Shown one piece after another: positions 24,338-35,613 of a stretch of 64,000 nt of DNA. Position 1 is the first letter of the stretch; every line of letters starts with the position of its first letter. This stretch comes from Gnetum montanum. Lineage: Eukaryota > Streptophyta > Gnetopsida > Gnetales > Gnetaceae. The notes beneath the pieces are model-generated. The model was not told the origin of the DNA and made no database searches. It was given only the letters and a program-made list of their open reading frames with translations. Location: contig MNCI01008413.1 of the NCBI GenBank assembly GCA_015680685.1, positions 124,001 through 188,000 on the forward strand, given 5' to 3'. A program made the translations under genes and the position numbers.

Positions 24338-25960
24338 ATGGAGAAAACATCATACATCAAGCCACCTATGTTCAATTGATTTCATTTTACCTACTTGAAT
24401 GCAAGGATACAAGGCTTCTTTGAATCTATGAAGTTTGAGATTTGGTAGTCCATTCTCAAAGAATACACACCACTAGTGGATAGTGCAACAAAGGCCCTCA
24501 AACTACAAATCAAGTGGACATCAAAAGAAAAATATAGCTTCATGTATAATTCCAGAGTAAAAAACTATTTATATTATGCTTTAAATAAGTCTAAATTTAA
24601 TATATTAGATAGTTGTAGAATTGCTAAGGAAATTTGGAAAACTCTAGAATCTATGTATGAAGGCACATCCATAGTCAAGCAATCTAAACATTTGGCTTTG
24701 CAAAGTGAATATGACAACCTTAGAATAAGAGAAGAAGAAAATATAAAAGATTATTTCTCAAGGGATAATGATTTAGTTGTAGCAATTAGAAATACTTCTA
24801 TGGATCTATCTAAGAGTAATGTGATAATAAAAATTATTCAAACTCTTCAACCTAAGTTTATGCATAAGGTTACAACAGTGTAAGAGATTAGAGATTTTTT
24901 AATTCTAAAATTTATAAAGCTTCAAAGTACTCTTATTAATTATGAAATAAACCTCATAAGTGAAGGGTAATAAAAGAAAATCCCATTGTCCTAAAATTAT
25001 CCACAAAAGAAAAGGAACCTACTAATGAAGATGTGAGCAATGAAGAGGAGATAGCTTTTCTTCCTAGAAGAAACCAACAACTACTTGCAAGAAAAGACAA
25101 GAGCTTCAATCATCAAGGATACAATCAAGCTAACTCTAAAGGTAAGACTGAAGATAAGTATACATCAGACTCTAATTTTGATTATGTTGCAATATAATGT
25201 TGGGTTTTTGGTGGAAGAGGCCATGTGGTCTCTGAATATCCTAGTAATGATAGGTTACAATAGAAAAAAAAATTATGCAAATACAAGAAAGACTGATTTC
25301 TACACAAGTTGGGATGATGGAGAAAAAAGCAAAGAAGAGGTGGAGGATAGTGCAAAAGGCTCACATCTCATTTGTATGGCCCTCATAGATTATGATGTTG
25401 ACATCTTAGATGATGATCAATCTGAGAATGAGGAAGACAAGTATGACCTATTATGGAAGGAACTATAATCACTTCAAAGTATGTGTAAAGTTGACTACGT
25501 AAAAACCAAGGATCAAGATATTTCCTCATTAAATATAACAATTTTTGATCTAACAAAAGAAATCTTAGACCTAAGGGCTAAAAATAAAGTGTGAACCAAG
25601 TCTTATGAGCATATTAAGGAAGAATTTGTAGATTCCAAACCTGTAAATGAAAGGTTTGTCAAAGGAAAAGTGTTCCTTTGAATGGTTCTTTGACATGGAA
25701 GAAGTCCACATGATAAAAGGATACTAGGGTGTTTCTCACAAGAATAAGAAACTAAAAAAACTTCATTTGAACAAAATTTTTCTCTAAAAATAGAAGTATC
25801 AACAAGTCCTACATTTCAACCACAAGTAGCTCCAAGGTTTGATCACTTTAACCACAATAGGAAGGTTAGATGCTATTATTGTAATAAATTTGTGCATAAT
25901 AAATGGGAGTGAAATTTAAAATATTATCACATGAACACCTAGTTGTATCATAAGACTCTT
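24338..25960 (+). pseudogene. Ty1/copia gag (inner element)
   Basis: Structural protein of the element. ATG GAG AAA ACA TCA TAC at 24338 opens SYIKPPMFN, matching SYTKPPMFNGINFTYW in the outer copy. The gag core is open at 24476-24883: CRIAKEIWKTLESMYEGTSI near 24614, EEENIKDYFSRDNDLVV near 24733 and IIQTLQPKF near 24835, a typical plant copia gag. A first zinc knuckle at about 25197 reads CWVFGGRGH with the second Cys changed to Phe. An acidic FYTSWDD region follows (25300-25468). A second knuckle reads CYYCNKFVHNKWE near 25870 with the last Cys codon now TGA. Stops at 24371, 24449 and 24881 show it is dead. Confidence 0.85.
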
Positions 25961-26560
25961 TGGTCTTACCTAGATGCACATAGAAAGAAAATTTTATAGG
26001 GAAAAAAAGGAATGGAGGACAACTCAAAAGGATACAGAAGCTAAGAAAGTATGAAGAATTAAAAGAAAGGAACATGAGAATGAGAATACTCTCCAAAAAC
26101 TTTGTGAAAGGTAGCCAAACCTTGGAAATCGAGGAAGTCTATGTGAGAAGAAAAACCTCAAGAGAGGAATCCCATGCTCAAGCTTACTAACAACTTCATT
26201 CTCTTCAAAAAAAAAGGTAAGTATAGGTAAGTCTTTCATTCATTACATTTACCCCTTAAGAATAAACCTTGTAAGCCATTCCTAAATCCCATCTTGTTGA
26301 AATTTATCTTCAAGAGATTTCTCCCTAAAGACATCTCCTATGAAATGTCTACTTTCAAAAGGAGACATCTACCTAGAGATGTATACTTCTAGAAAGATAT
26401 GTAGACCTAAGTTTTCATCTACACAACAGAGAGATATAATTTCCAAAAGAAACATCTACCTATAGTCTTAGGCACAAAGGAGACATATATCTTTTAATGG
26501 AGATGTCTACTTTTTCATTAAAAATCCTCATTTGACATGATTCACAAAATTCAAACCCTT
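25961..26560 (+). other. Non-coding stretch between gag and the second ORF of inner copia
   Basis: Holds dispersed GGAGACATCTA/C motifs near 26320-26500, the same heptads as in the LTR U3. No supported coding. The pol genes that should lie here are missing. Confidence 0.5.
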
Positions 26561-26569
26561 CTTTTTTAC

Positions 26570-27636
26570 TCATTTTCAATGAGATGACCAAGGAGAGATG
26601 ATCATGGCCCTACCAATGATAGTGATTTTTTCATCCATGGCCTACAAGAAGGTTAGAACTTCAAGGGATCCATCCAAGAAGAGGTTAAGGAAATCATCCA
26701 CTATCAATCCAAGGACATACAACCCCCAATGCAAGTCTCTCAATGCTCAATACTAGTTTGAGGTAAGTCAAACTATTTTCATCATTTATGAGCATTTTTT
26801 TTCCTTTTTTCTACATAGGAAGCAAGTATTAATGAGTTTCTTCCAAGTGGTAAATTAGGTTACCTTCATTTCCATGGATTTTTGTGTGCTTGAAGTTCTT
26901 ATTCCAAACTTTTATAGTAACATTATCATTACAAATGTTGTTGTTGGGGATTTTAGTATCATTTTTGGGGTTTTTGTGATTGATGTATCAACTCAAGTGG
27001 TTAATACACTTCTTGGGATTTATATTACTAATTTCTTTTGGACCACCATTCATTCCATAAATGATATTTTTACAAATGGTGTAATTCTTGTTATCCAAGA
27101 TGAATTCTATGATGCATTGTTTGGAGAGTCTATGTTTCTTGGTAAAGGGAGGATTTATAGGAACAAGATGTCTCTAGATGATTTCACTCTATCACTAATT
27201 GGCTTGTATAACATCATTGTAAAAAGGGGAAGGTATAACTATTTGCTACCAACACAAGCTTTTGTTCTATATTGCCTTCTTATAGGATAGCCATTGGACT
27301 TGGGCCATAGTCTGTACCATGATATGCTAAGCATGTTTACCAAAGAGATGATCTTTGAACATCCTCACCTTATCAATATATTGATTCATCAGAGAGATGT
27401 ACCCATTACTAAAATGCCTTTACTCAAATGCAAGAGAAGCCTTGGTGAGTATGCAAAGAAGAGGAGCTCCTCCCATGCTAATGAGATTGGATCAAGCCCC
27501 AAGCCACCTTATTCCCAGAAGAAGATATCATCACCACCATCCTTGGGCTCTCCTTAGTTGATATGTCCAAATATATTAGTGGATAGGTGAGATCTTTCCT
27601 AAAGAAGAAACTTTAGCGATTTGCTACCTTGGAAAT
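26570..27636 (+). pseudogene. Plant transposon-protein-like ORF, first part (inner copia)
   Basis: Frames starting near 26640 (KKVRTSRDPSKKRLRKSST) run through a possible 56-bp intron and FLPSGKLGYLHFHGF into the open frame 26874-27287. Its pattern VLIPNFYSNI....VFVIDVSTQVVNTLLGI, then DFTLSLIGLYNIIVKRG and LLPTQAFVLYCLLIG, resembles the domain annotated as putative plant transposon protein (Transposase_32 in my memory), often carried by plant retrotransposons. A further frame (27294-27556) ends Ser/Pro/Lys-rich. The last codons before 27636 (FATLE) continue at 35619 after element 1. One frameshift at about 26870 and a few stops are present. The function of this domain is not known to me. Confidence 0.55.
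26763..26818 (+). other. Possible short intron in the second ORF of inner copia
   Basis: GAG|GTAAGT ... pyrimidine run ... CTACATAG|GAAG. The 56 bp are not divisible by three; removal joins QY*FE to EASINEFLPSG in a frame that leads toward the transposon-protein domain. It is short for a plant intron, so this stays tentative. Confidence 0.35.
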
Positions 27637-28029
27637 TGAAACACCACAAAATTTCAAGTCTCAACATCACAACTACAAATTTGTCTACGTGTTGAAATGG
27701 TGGCACTTTGCCCAAATTTTTCCAAAATGTTTGGTGTATTCAACTCCAACTGCGATATTTGCAAAATTTTTCTAAGTGTTAGAATGATGGAACTTTCTAC
27801 ACAGATGTCACACTATGTAGCATAGTGTAGCATAGCACCATGTCACACTGTGTAGCAAGCACAACATATCATAGTTTTCAAGCTATGTAGTGTAGCATAG
27901 CATAGCCATCTTGACACTACAAATGTCCAATGTCCCACATGTAACATGGAACAAGCATAGCAGACACATGGTCCCACCCATTGAACTACCATGTGGCACC
28001 TAATCCACATTTCAGACAAACCCTACTCT

Positions 28030-28040
28030 TATAAATACCC
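28030..28040 (+). promoter_or_regulatory. TATA box of the gypsy LTR family
   Basis: TATAAATACCC, preceded by a conserved cctaatcc.cattt...ctaaccctag context. Same box at 34784-34794, 37015-37025 and 44688-44698, and inverted at 7925-7934, 46425-46434, 54963-54972 and about 61493-61500. Marks the U3/R boundary. Confidence 0.7.
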
Positions 28041-28156
28041 TCGGAATCCCAATGTTTCAGTAATTGGCATTCCTTGACTATTGGCATTCCCGAGTGGTTG
28101 GCATTCCTTGGACATGAGAAATTTTAAGCATAGAGCTTTTGGTAGTTAGTGAGGGT

Positions 28157-28181
28157 GGGGGGGGGGGGGGNNNNNNNNNNN
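28157..28181. other. Poly-G run and assembly gap (11 N)
   Basis: Fourteen Gs (28157-28170) then eleven Ns (28171-28181). The 3' LTR has gagggtgggaggcaagaaga here, so the G run is probably a sequencing or assembly artefact and the gap short. Confidence 0.9.
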
Positions 28182-28774
28182 ATTGGTGAGTATAAGGATG
28201 ATGAGTGGAAAATCTCAGCATTGAAGTCTCCCAAATGTCTCTCCCACTCCAACGTAGCAGCTCTCAATCCAACAAGCATTAGCTTATTTGTGCTTGGCCA
28301 CACCACATCTATAGCATCCCAAGTGCTATGACCATATAGTTCCTTTGCTCAACTATGCTTGTCCAACACTACACACTAGTTGTACACATCCATCATTCAA
28401 ACAAAAATTAGATCCCCTGATTTTGTAGTGGTGCATCTCCTTACCCAAACTTTCATTCTATTTTACTATAGTATCTAAGTTACTTCTTCATGTGTTCATT
28501 TATGTTTATTGTCCAAGTTACATTCTTTGATACATTTTTACTATTGTGAATGCTACATTCTCCTTCATTTCAACCTCCACACGTTACATTCTGAAATTAC
28601 TATTCACAAATGGTTATTAAACACTGCATAAGTCCCTATCTAATCAACTAGACCATTCAAGGCAGCCCATTTCTATTTTCTCCAGCATGGACCTTACATG
28701 GACTCAGGGTTAGGTTGTGCACTTGAAAACCCCTCAGTGTTCTAGCCACTAATTTTTTTGGACACTATAGTTTT

Positions 28775-28799
28775 TGTCAATAGAAGGAGGGCTTGAACC
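28775..28799 (+). other. Primer binding site, tRNA-Asn type (element 1)
   Basis: tgtcaatagaaggagggcttgaacc. The second half matches the site at 7323-7341 and extends into the complement of the T-arm; the first bases are decayed. Five bases separate it from the LTR. Confidence 0.7.
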
Positions 28800-29083
28800 A
28801 TTTCTATCTACATTTTTTATGAGCACTTGGTCAAAACTTTGGATGTTCTAGAGAGCATAACAAGTTCTTAGAGCATAGCAAGCTCCAGCGTAGCGAGTGT
28901 AGCGCCAAAGTTCGCCATTTTTAGTAGTTTTCACACTTATCATTTTTTTTGCATTTTCATACTTAGCATTTTTTCTACATTTTTACACTTAGCCATTTTC
29001 CTATTACTAGAGAATTTAGTCATTTTTTTCTAGTTTTCAGAGTTATCCATTTTCAGCAAATAGCAACTTTCACAACACAATCT
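28800..29083 (+). other. Leader of element 1 with short tandem repeats
   Basis: Non-coding. 28915-29050 holds four to five ~28-bp units of the type ttttcacacttagcattttttg. The same repeats are in element 2 at 38395-38545. Confidence 0.7.
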
Positions 29084-31330
29084 ATGAATATGAATCCAGA
29101 ACAACCTTCCACATCGATTTCTAACACATTTGATACCACAATGTAGCCAAGTCAATCCATACTAAGCCATGAACAATACAATTTTTTTGTGCCAAAATTC
29201 AAGCAAAGCTACCAGTGGATTACCTTTATTTCAAAGAAAAACAAGACTACGAATGAGTCTAGCAAAATGGATGGGAGTACAACCCCTCCTTGTTTGACAT
29301 AATCCCATTCACGGAGTCCTACCACTAGTTGTTGTTTCAACTTATCTATGCAAACACGCATGATATAAGGACAACCTACGAGGAAGCCTCATAGAAGAAA
29401 GAAGATGAGTTGGAGGCCCAATCTGAGCATGAGAGTCCCCTCCACATCATCTTCCAATGACCACTTCCTAGTATAGACCCTCCTCAGTTTGGTCTACCCA
29501 TCCTCTTCAAGATGGTGACCATGCCAATTCGCCTTCCTTACAAGAATCTAACGCATTTTCCCAAGACTATGCTCATGCAAGGGCCACCTCCCAGCCCTAG
29601 ACAACTTAGGCATCCTATGTTCCACTTGTCTTGTTGACATCAATAGTGTCCATATGATCCACTCATGTGTGGCCTACTTCGATCACCGCACCCATCTCTC
29701 AACCAAGACATCAACAACCATTTGCTATGATGTTAAATTGGCAATGCCCACCTACTATGATGTTAAAATAGCAACGTCTATCTACTATGATGTTAAATTG
29801 GCAAACCCTACAACCAACAATTCTACCCTATGATATGCAACCAACCTAAACCTAGCTAATGAAACCAATTAGCATATCCCCAAACTTGGATTAAGAATTC
29901 CAACTAATCCAGAGCTTGATATAGGAGATTAACCAACTTAAGGCTACCTCCTCTAACACCGTCAAGGTGGTGGACTTTTACCAAGATGATTCAATAAATC
30001 CTATGGTACCACCTCTAACTCTTCCAACTAAGGTCTAGCTACCACAATTCACCAAGTACAATGGTGAAGGGAACCCCAATGCACACTTGGTCACATTTTG
30101 ATCTAAGTGCCTACTCCTTCAAGCTTCACCACACGCCATCCTACACGTGTTCCCCATGTCACTCATTGGCAAGGCCTTAGACTGGTATTGCACACTACCC
30201 AAGGCCTCAATCTGCTCTTTGGAGGATCTCATAAGCTAGTTTCTGACATGCTTTAGATACAACCTAAAGCCTAAAGCAACCCTCAAATAGCTCATGCAGG
30301 TTAAGTAGGGGCCTCTAGAGCCCATGCCAAAATTCCTCCAACATTGGAATGCTGCATTGAGTGAAATGCATGAACCCCTAGTGGAGGCACATCTACTAGC
30401 CATCTTCAAAGGTGCAATAAATGACTTCATTAAGTCCAAACTATATTATCAAGCCCCAAAGTTTGTTAGCCAAGCCTTTGCCTAAGCAAAAAGCATAGAG
30501 GAAGCAGTGTAAGCTAGCAATGACCTAGCTTATGTGGCCTACAAAAACCAACATGCTCACAAGCAAAGCACAATAGTAGCAACTATGGCTACAAGCACAA
30601 AAGCAACCAACTAGAGCCCAATAGCTAAGCAGCCCAAAGCCCTAGTTGAGAAAACCACCAACTTTGGTGCCAACTCACCTACATCGACAGGGGGCACCCC
30701 AAGGCCCAACTTTCAATGCAAGGACCTCTCAAAGTATACACTACTACCAAGGCAACCTGCTAAACTATTGGAGCAACTCCTGAAAGCTAGGAAAATCCAA
30801 CACAAACATGTATCGGTGATTACCCATCAAAAACATGATAGGTACTATGAACTACTAAGGAACCCCACATTAGTAGTACCAAATGAGCCCCCAGTCCCAA
30901 AACATTTTAAATTGGACCAATATTATCATTACCGTCAATTAGTTGGTCACCGTACAGACAACTATCATGCTTTGTAGGATGACATGTAGAAAATGATAGA
31001 ACGAGGCCAACTAGTGATTAACACGGCAAGTCAATCCAACATAGATGATGCCTCCTATGTCCTAAACTCCATTAGCATAGGTGGCAAGCCCAAACTTGTG
31101 CAATAATCTTTTGTGATCCATGTGCCTCCTAACAAGGCAAAGGTCCCCTTAGCCTCCAAAAGCAAGAGGCCTCCCTTTTTTATCAAAATTCCACTTCGGG
31201 CACAACACCCATTGTGGTCAAAGTTTCAAACCAATCATCCGCTAAGACATTAAACTAGCATGACGTAGTAACAACAACCACTAAGAAACCTTTCGTCATC
31301 AAGGTGCCATAATGAGTTAGTCACATAACA
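29084..31330 (+). pseudogene. Gypsy gag (element 1)
   Basis: Structural polyprotein. ATG AAT ATG AAT CCA at 29084; element 2 and element 3 start the same way (MNSDQP, MNPD). Three 33-bp repeats with the core ctatgatgttaaattggcaa lie in the N-terminal part (29726-29810). The capsid region reads QFTKYNGEGNPNAHLVTF near 30045, ALDWYC..PKASI near 30175, CFRYNLKPKATL near 30247 and HEPLVEAHLLAIFKGAINDF near 30370. The zinc-knuckle-like block near 30922-30975 is YHYRQLVGHRTDNYHAL, where both expected Cys are Tyr. A Pro/Thr/Lys-rich linker follows. Stops (mostly TAG) are scattered, so no full-length protein can be made. Tat-like lineage inferred. Confidence 0.85.
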
Positions 31331-31639
31331 ACCCCTACAACAACTCCTAAACTATCCTTTGTCATAAGGGTCCCACAATGTGATGGCCCCTCACCTACCT
31401 GAAGTCCAACAGTGGGCAATGTCTCAATCTCTCCTCCCTCAAGGGCTAAACCCATTAGCAACCTACATAGGCCTACCAAATGGTAACACAAGAGAACAAA
31501 TGAGTGCCTCACAACCTCCATCACTAAAGCAAAGGCTATAACCAATAAGCAACAACAAAAAACTAGGACCCCTACCCGTAAGAAGGCCAAGTAAACTAAG
31601 CTTAAGTCCCCTTCCCAAGATATCTGTCTCTCAAGCCAC

Positions 31640-32445
31640 ATGGAGGAAGTCAAGGCCAACACAATGACTAATGATAAGGACTTCATAGCTACACTAACCT
31701 AGGTGAAGAAAATGCTCAAGAAAAAGAACACAATGTTGAGCTGGTACAACCTAGTCATGACTTCATCTACTCAATTCCAATAATTGGCCCAAATCTTGGC
31801 ATTTATTCCTATTATGAAGGAGATCCCTGTAGATGATATATCCATCCATGTAATGATGTTGTCCCTAAACCATAAGAATTGCATTAAAAAACCCTAGCCT
31901 TTCACAATGATGTAGTCAAAGTCAACCCCAAACAAGGGGAGGTCACTACAGATCCACTATCAATTAGCATTTTTTTTGGGTAGTGTACCATCTGTAGAGT
32001 ACATGTTGATAATGGTGCAGCAACAAACATAGTCGTATACTCCATCATCCATAAGCTAGGCCTAGTGGATGAAATCAGATAAACCAAAACCATGTGTCTA
32101 AATTCCTTCAATAGATCATGTGTCATAGTCAAGGGTACAATCAAATTAGCCTTCATGGTAGGAGAGAAATTCCCCACTAGTGTAGATTTCACTATCATAG
32201 AGGAGATGCCAGGTTTCAACATGATTCTAGGCAAGCCTTGGCTTGCCCAACTAAGGGTCATCTCCTCTCCGATCCACCAAGAAATCCACCTTTCATACGA
32301 AGGTGGTCAAGTTATTATCCATGGTGATAATTCCTCCTCTTTGCCTATCCATAACATAGACATGGCGCAAGTTTTAAAAGAAGAGTTCTTTGGTGGTACA
32401 CCTACAGTAACCAACGTAGCACCTAAGGCTAACACACCCAAATGA
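31640..32445 (+). pseudogene. Gypsy aspartic protease (element 1)
   Basis: SSHMEEVKANTMTNDKDF opens the region near 31633. The active-site block VHVDNGAATNIVVYSI is at 31999-32046 and the C-terminal block PGFNMILGKPWLAQL at 32210-32254. The second active-site residue is Asn rather than Ser or Thr; Asp-Asn/Asp-Gly is, from memory, common in Tat/Ogre-type proteases. The frame 32092-32445 is open for 117 codons and ends at TGA. Stops upstream (31912, 32080) break it. No reverse transcriptase follows. Confidence 0.8.
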
Positions 32446-34400
32446 GTGGTTGAAGCCAATAGCCTCCTAGATGATCATAAGCCTTGCACACCGCCAAATC
32501 CACACCTGATTAGGAAGCAACTATGTCATCAAGACTTTTCCTTGACCAAAAACATGTTAAGCACTAGCTCACCCCTTGGCTTTATTGGCCATGCATTTTT
32601 TATTTTTTCTTGGATTGCATTCGTTCATGCATTTACATTTCACCTACTTGCCTAGTTTACACACTACTGTGATTTTTTTATGCATTTCTACTTCGTTTAC
32701 ACATTCATCTACTGAGCTTATGCATTGCATTTGAAAAACAACAAAAACATATGGCCCTAAAAGGCCTTAAAATAGCCTACAACCCAGAATGGACTAAAAC
32801 TATCACTTTTTGCACTACTTTTATTTCATTCATATATTTTAACTCTATTTACAATAGGTGTTGCTTGATGTTGTTTTCTTTCTGGTTGACTTTTGCAAGA
32901 TCTTGCAAGAACACAACATGTCTACGCATGCAGCATCACACCTTACATAAGCAAGGTAAGCACCAGTCTGCTATGACTATAAACCGACATATCGCATCCT
33001 TGGGTCATGATGCTAAACTGGAGGAATAGCTCATCCTTGCATCATGATGTTAAACTAGCACAATAGCTCATCCTTGAGTCCTGACATTAAACTAGCATAA
33101 TAACACATCCTTGGGTCATGACATTAAACTAGCAAAACATCCACTATTTGCTATAGGATTAAACTAGCATCCAACAGTCTGCTAGGACTATAAACTAGCA
33201 CATCATAGTCTACCAGGACCTTCAACTACATTCACAGTCTACTAGGACTTTAAACTAGCATGTTGTTAATCTTTGGAGTGCTTGCCATTAGTGTAGCCTT
33301 GGGACCACTCACAGCATAATCACCTCCCACCATTCTGGTGATCTTTTGGAGCACTTGCCATTAGTATGGCCTTTAGAGGACTCACAGCATCATCACCATG
33401 GCACTTTCATTGGCTTCCTGAGCACTTGCAACTAGCACAACATTTGACACATTTGCAACATCTTTGCATCTAGCACCTACGACATCTTCACATCTAACAT
33501 TTATATTAGTATTTCATGTTGTGTGGTTTTCTTTTCTTCTTGGAGTTGTGTTTGTAGGAAGAAGCCTCAGAGGTAGTCATGTAGTGATGCATCTCATTGT
33601 AGCAGCAAGTCACCACATTTCTCTTATGTGCATGATTGGACTAGTTGAGCCACTCAAGAGTGCACCTCCCCCCTCATCCTTATTACAACCTATGCACATT
33701 CACTCCTTTATCCTAATATCCTCTCATCTCCCACATACTCATGATTATACATCCCTCAGATGCATACACACTATGATGCACATGGCATTCTCTTCACATC
33801 AACTATAGAACCCATGGTCAATGTAACATAATTCATCCTATGAGGCACCTTTGTTGAGTGTTAAAAGCCTAAGCAAATGTAACATGAATCATCCCTGGGG
33901 GGAAATATCTATCCTACAAATGTAATGTAATGCATCAAAACAAAGCCCATCTTCTCAATGGCCAACTTGCAGCTAACATTTAGTAACTGGCACCTCACAA
34001 GAGAAAAGGAATGGGAAAAAGCACATCCCCAAGCAAATTGACAATGCTATAGCTTCATAACTAGACTAGCCTTAGATTGACTTTGACTCTCTAATAAGCA
34101 CTCCAATAAGACGTTAACATTTTAGAGGTGAACCACTTCATGCCATGGTCATTTTCAACCATGCTGAATCTGCATCTTATATCATGATCTACTATTTGCA
34201 TTTCATTCCCACAGTTCAAATTTCATCTCTCTAGCATTGCCTATACCCCTTTCCCCTAGCATAACGTTATTTCCATAACACTCTTAAACATGGTAAAATG
34301 ACATTTGATCTTGTGCTAACGAGTGACGTTGGTGACATGTCTGCTATGGTGTTTTGTAAGTCTTTGTTGACATCTCTTAGGCCACTCCTCCAAATGTCAA
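32446..34400 (+). other. 3' non-coding region of element 1
   Basis: A short frame (32446-32655) matching 41905-42093 in element 2 (PHLIRKQLC, then a hydrophobic FSWIAFVHAFTFHLL segment) may be the end of the polyprotein. The rest is repeats, a Thr/Ser/His-rich low-complexity stretch, and 34010-34245, which on the minus strand resembles the antisense ORF of element 2 at 43432-43665 but has at least two stops. Confidence 0.6.
32985..33265 (+). repeat. 3' region tandem repeat (element 1)
   Basis: About eight ~36-40 bp units ending in catgatgttaaactagca or ctaggactataaactagca, homologous to 360-680 in element A. Confidence 0.85.
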
Positions 34401-34410
34401 CAAAGAGGGG
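34401..34410 (+). other. Polypurine tract (element 1)
   Basis: caaagagggg followed by tcat and the LTR start TGAAACACC at 34415. Identical in elements A and 2. Confidence 0.85.
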
Positions 34411-34414
34411 TCAT

Positions 34415-35613
34415 TGAAACACCAAAAAATTTTAGGTCTTAGCATCATGACTACAAATTTGGCTAAGTGTCAAAAAGTGGCACTTTGCCCAAATTTTTCA
34501 AAATTTTTGGTGTAGTTAACTCCAACTGCCAAATTTGCAAAATTTTTCTAAGTGTTAGAATGATGGCACTTTTTGCACAGATGTCATGCTGTGTATTGTA
34601 GCGCAGCATAGCACCATGTCATGTTGTGCAGCGTAGCATAGTAGCAAGCATAATGTAGCCAGCTTGACACTGCAAGTGTTGCATGTCCCACATGTAACAT
34701 GGAACAAGCATAATAGATAATGTGGTCCCACCAACTACATTTCCATGTGGCACCTAATCTGCATTTTGGACTAACCCTAGCCCTATAAATACCCATAGGA
34801 CCCCAATGTTTCAACAGTTGGAATTTCTTGACTGTTGGCATTCTCCAAGGGTTGGCATTCCTTGACTATTGGCATTCCCCAAGGGTTGGCATTCCTTAAT
34901 TGTTGGCATTCCCAAGGGTTAGCATTCCTTGACCATTGGCATTACCAAGTGATTGGCATTCCTTAGATGTGAGCATTTTTAAGCACAGAGCTTCTGGTAG
35001 TTAACGAGGGTGGGAGGCAAGAAGATTGGCAAGTAGAATGGTGATGAGCAGTGAATCTCATCATTGGATTCTCCCAAATCTCTCTCGCACTCCAATGTAG
35101 TAGCTCTCAGTCTGGCAAGAATCAGCTTATTTGTGCCTGCCTGCACCATGTCTACAGCATCCCAGGAGCTGTGATAATATAGTTCCTTTGCTCAACCATG
35201 CTTGTCCAGTGCTGCATACTAGTTGTACATGTCCATCATTCAAAAAAATTTTAGATCCCCCAATTTTGACATGGTGCATCTCCTTATCCAAACTCTCATT
35301 CTATTTTACTATAGCGTATATCTTGCATCTTCATGTATTTGTTTATGTTTATTGTTCATGTTACATACTTTGATACATTTTTACTATTTTGACTGCTACG
35401 TTCTCTTTCATTCCAACCTCCACATGTTACATTCTAAAATTATATTTCCCAAATGCTTATTGGACACCATGTAAGTCCCTATCTAATCAACCAGACCATT
35501 CAGGGCACCCTATTTCCATTTTCTTGAGCATGGCCCTCACATGGATTTTGGGTTAGGCTGTGCACTTGATAACCACGTGATGTTCCAGCCACCAATGTTT
35601 TTCAAACACTATA
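34415..35613 (+). repeat. 3' LTR of element 1
   Basis: 1199 bp, collinear with 27637-28769 but longer mainly because of extra TTGGCATTCC units. U5 block near 35478-35512; ends aacactata. Confidence 0.9.
34816..34965 (+). repeat. TTGGCATTCC tandem repeat downstream of the TATA box
   Basis: Alternating half-units ttggcattccttgactg and ttggcattccccaaggg (~32 bp together), about four and a half copies. The 5' LTR of the same element has only about one and a half (28062-28111). Confidence 0.85.

Larger units (their letters stand above)
27637..28769 (+). repeat. 5' LTR of element 1
   Basis: TGAAACACCAC...GGACACTATA. By eye roughly 10-15% different from its 3' partner over the first ~180 bp. Contains palindromic ctatgtagcatag sequence at 27816-27910, TATA at 28030, two copies of the TTGGCATTCC unit (28062-28111), a gap, and the U5 block near 28640-28675. 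Confidence 0.9.
27637..35613 (+). mobile_element. Gypsy element 1, gag-protease only
   Basis: LTR, tRNA-Asn primer site, leader, gag, protease, repeat-rich 3' region, polypurine tract, LTR; 7.98 kb. Target duplication gaaat (27632-27636) and ggaat (35614-35618), 4 of 5. Deleting it restores a single frame (FATLE then MISRDLSYLCKKM), which proves both ends. No reverse transcriptase, RNase H or integrase in the 5.6-kb interior. Confidence 0.9.

Noticed and set aside
28124-28331. Short frames spanning 28171-28181
   Set aside because: They run through the poly-G and N gap and sit within an LTR.
28775-28799. Possible tRNA gene fragment
   Set aside because: Only ~25 nt match a tRNA 3' end and it lies next to an LTR, so it is a primer binding site.
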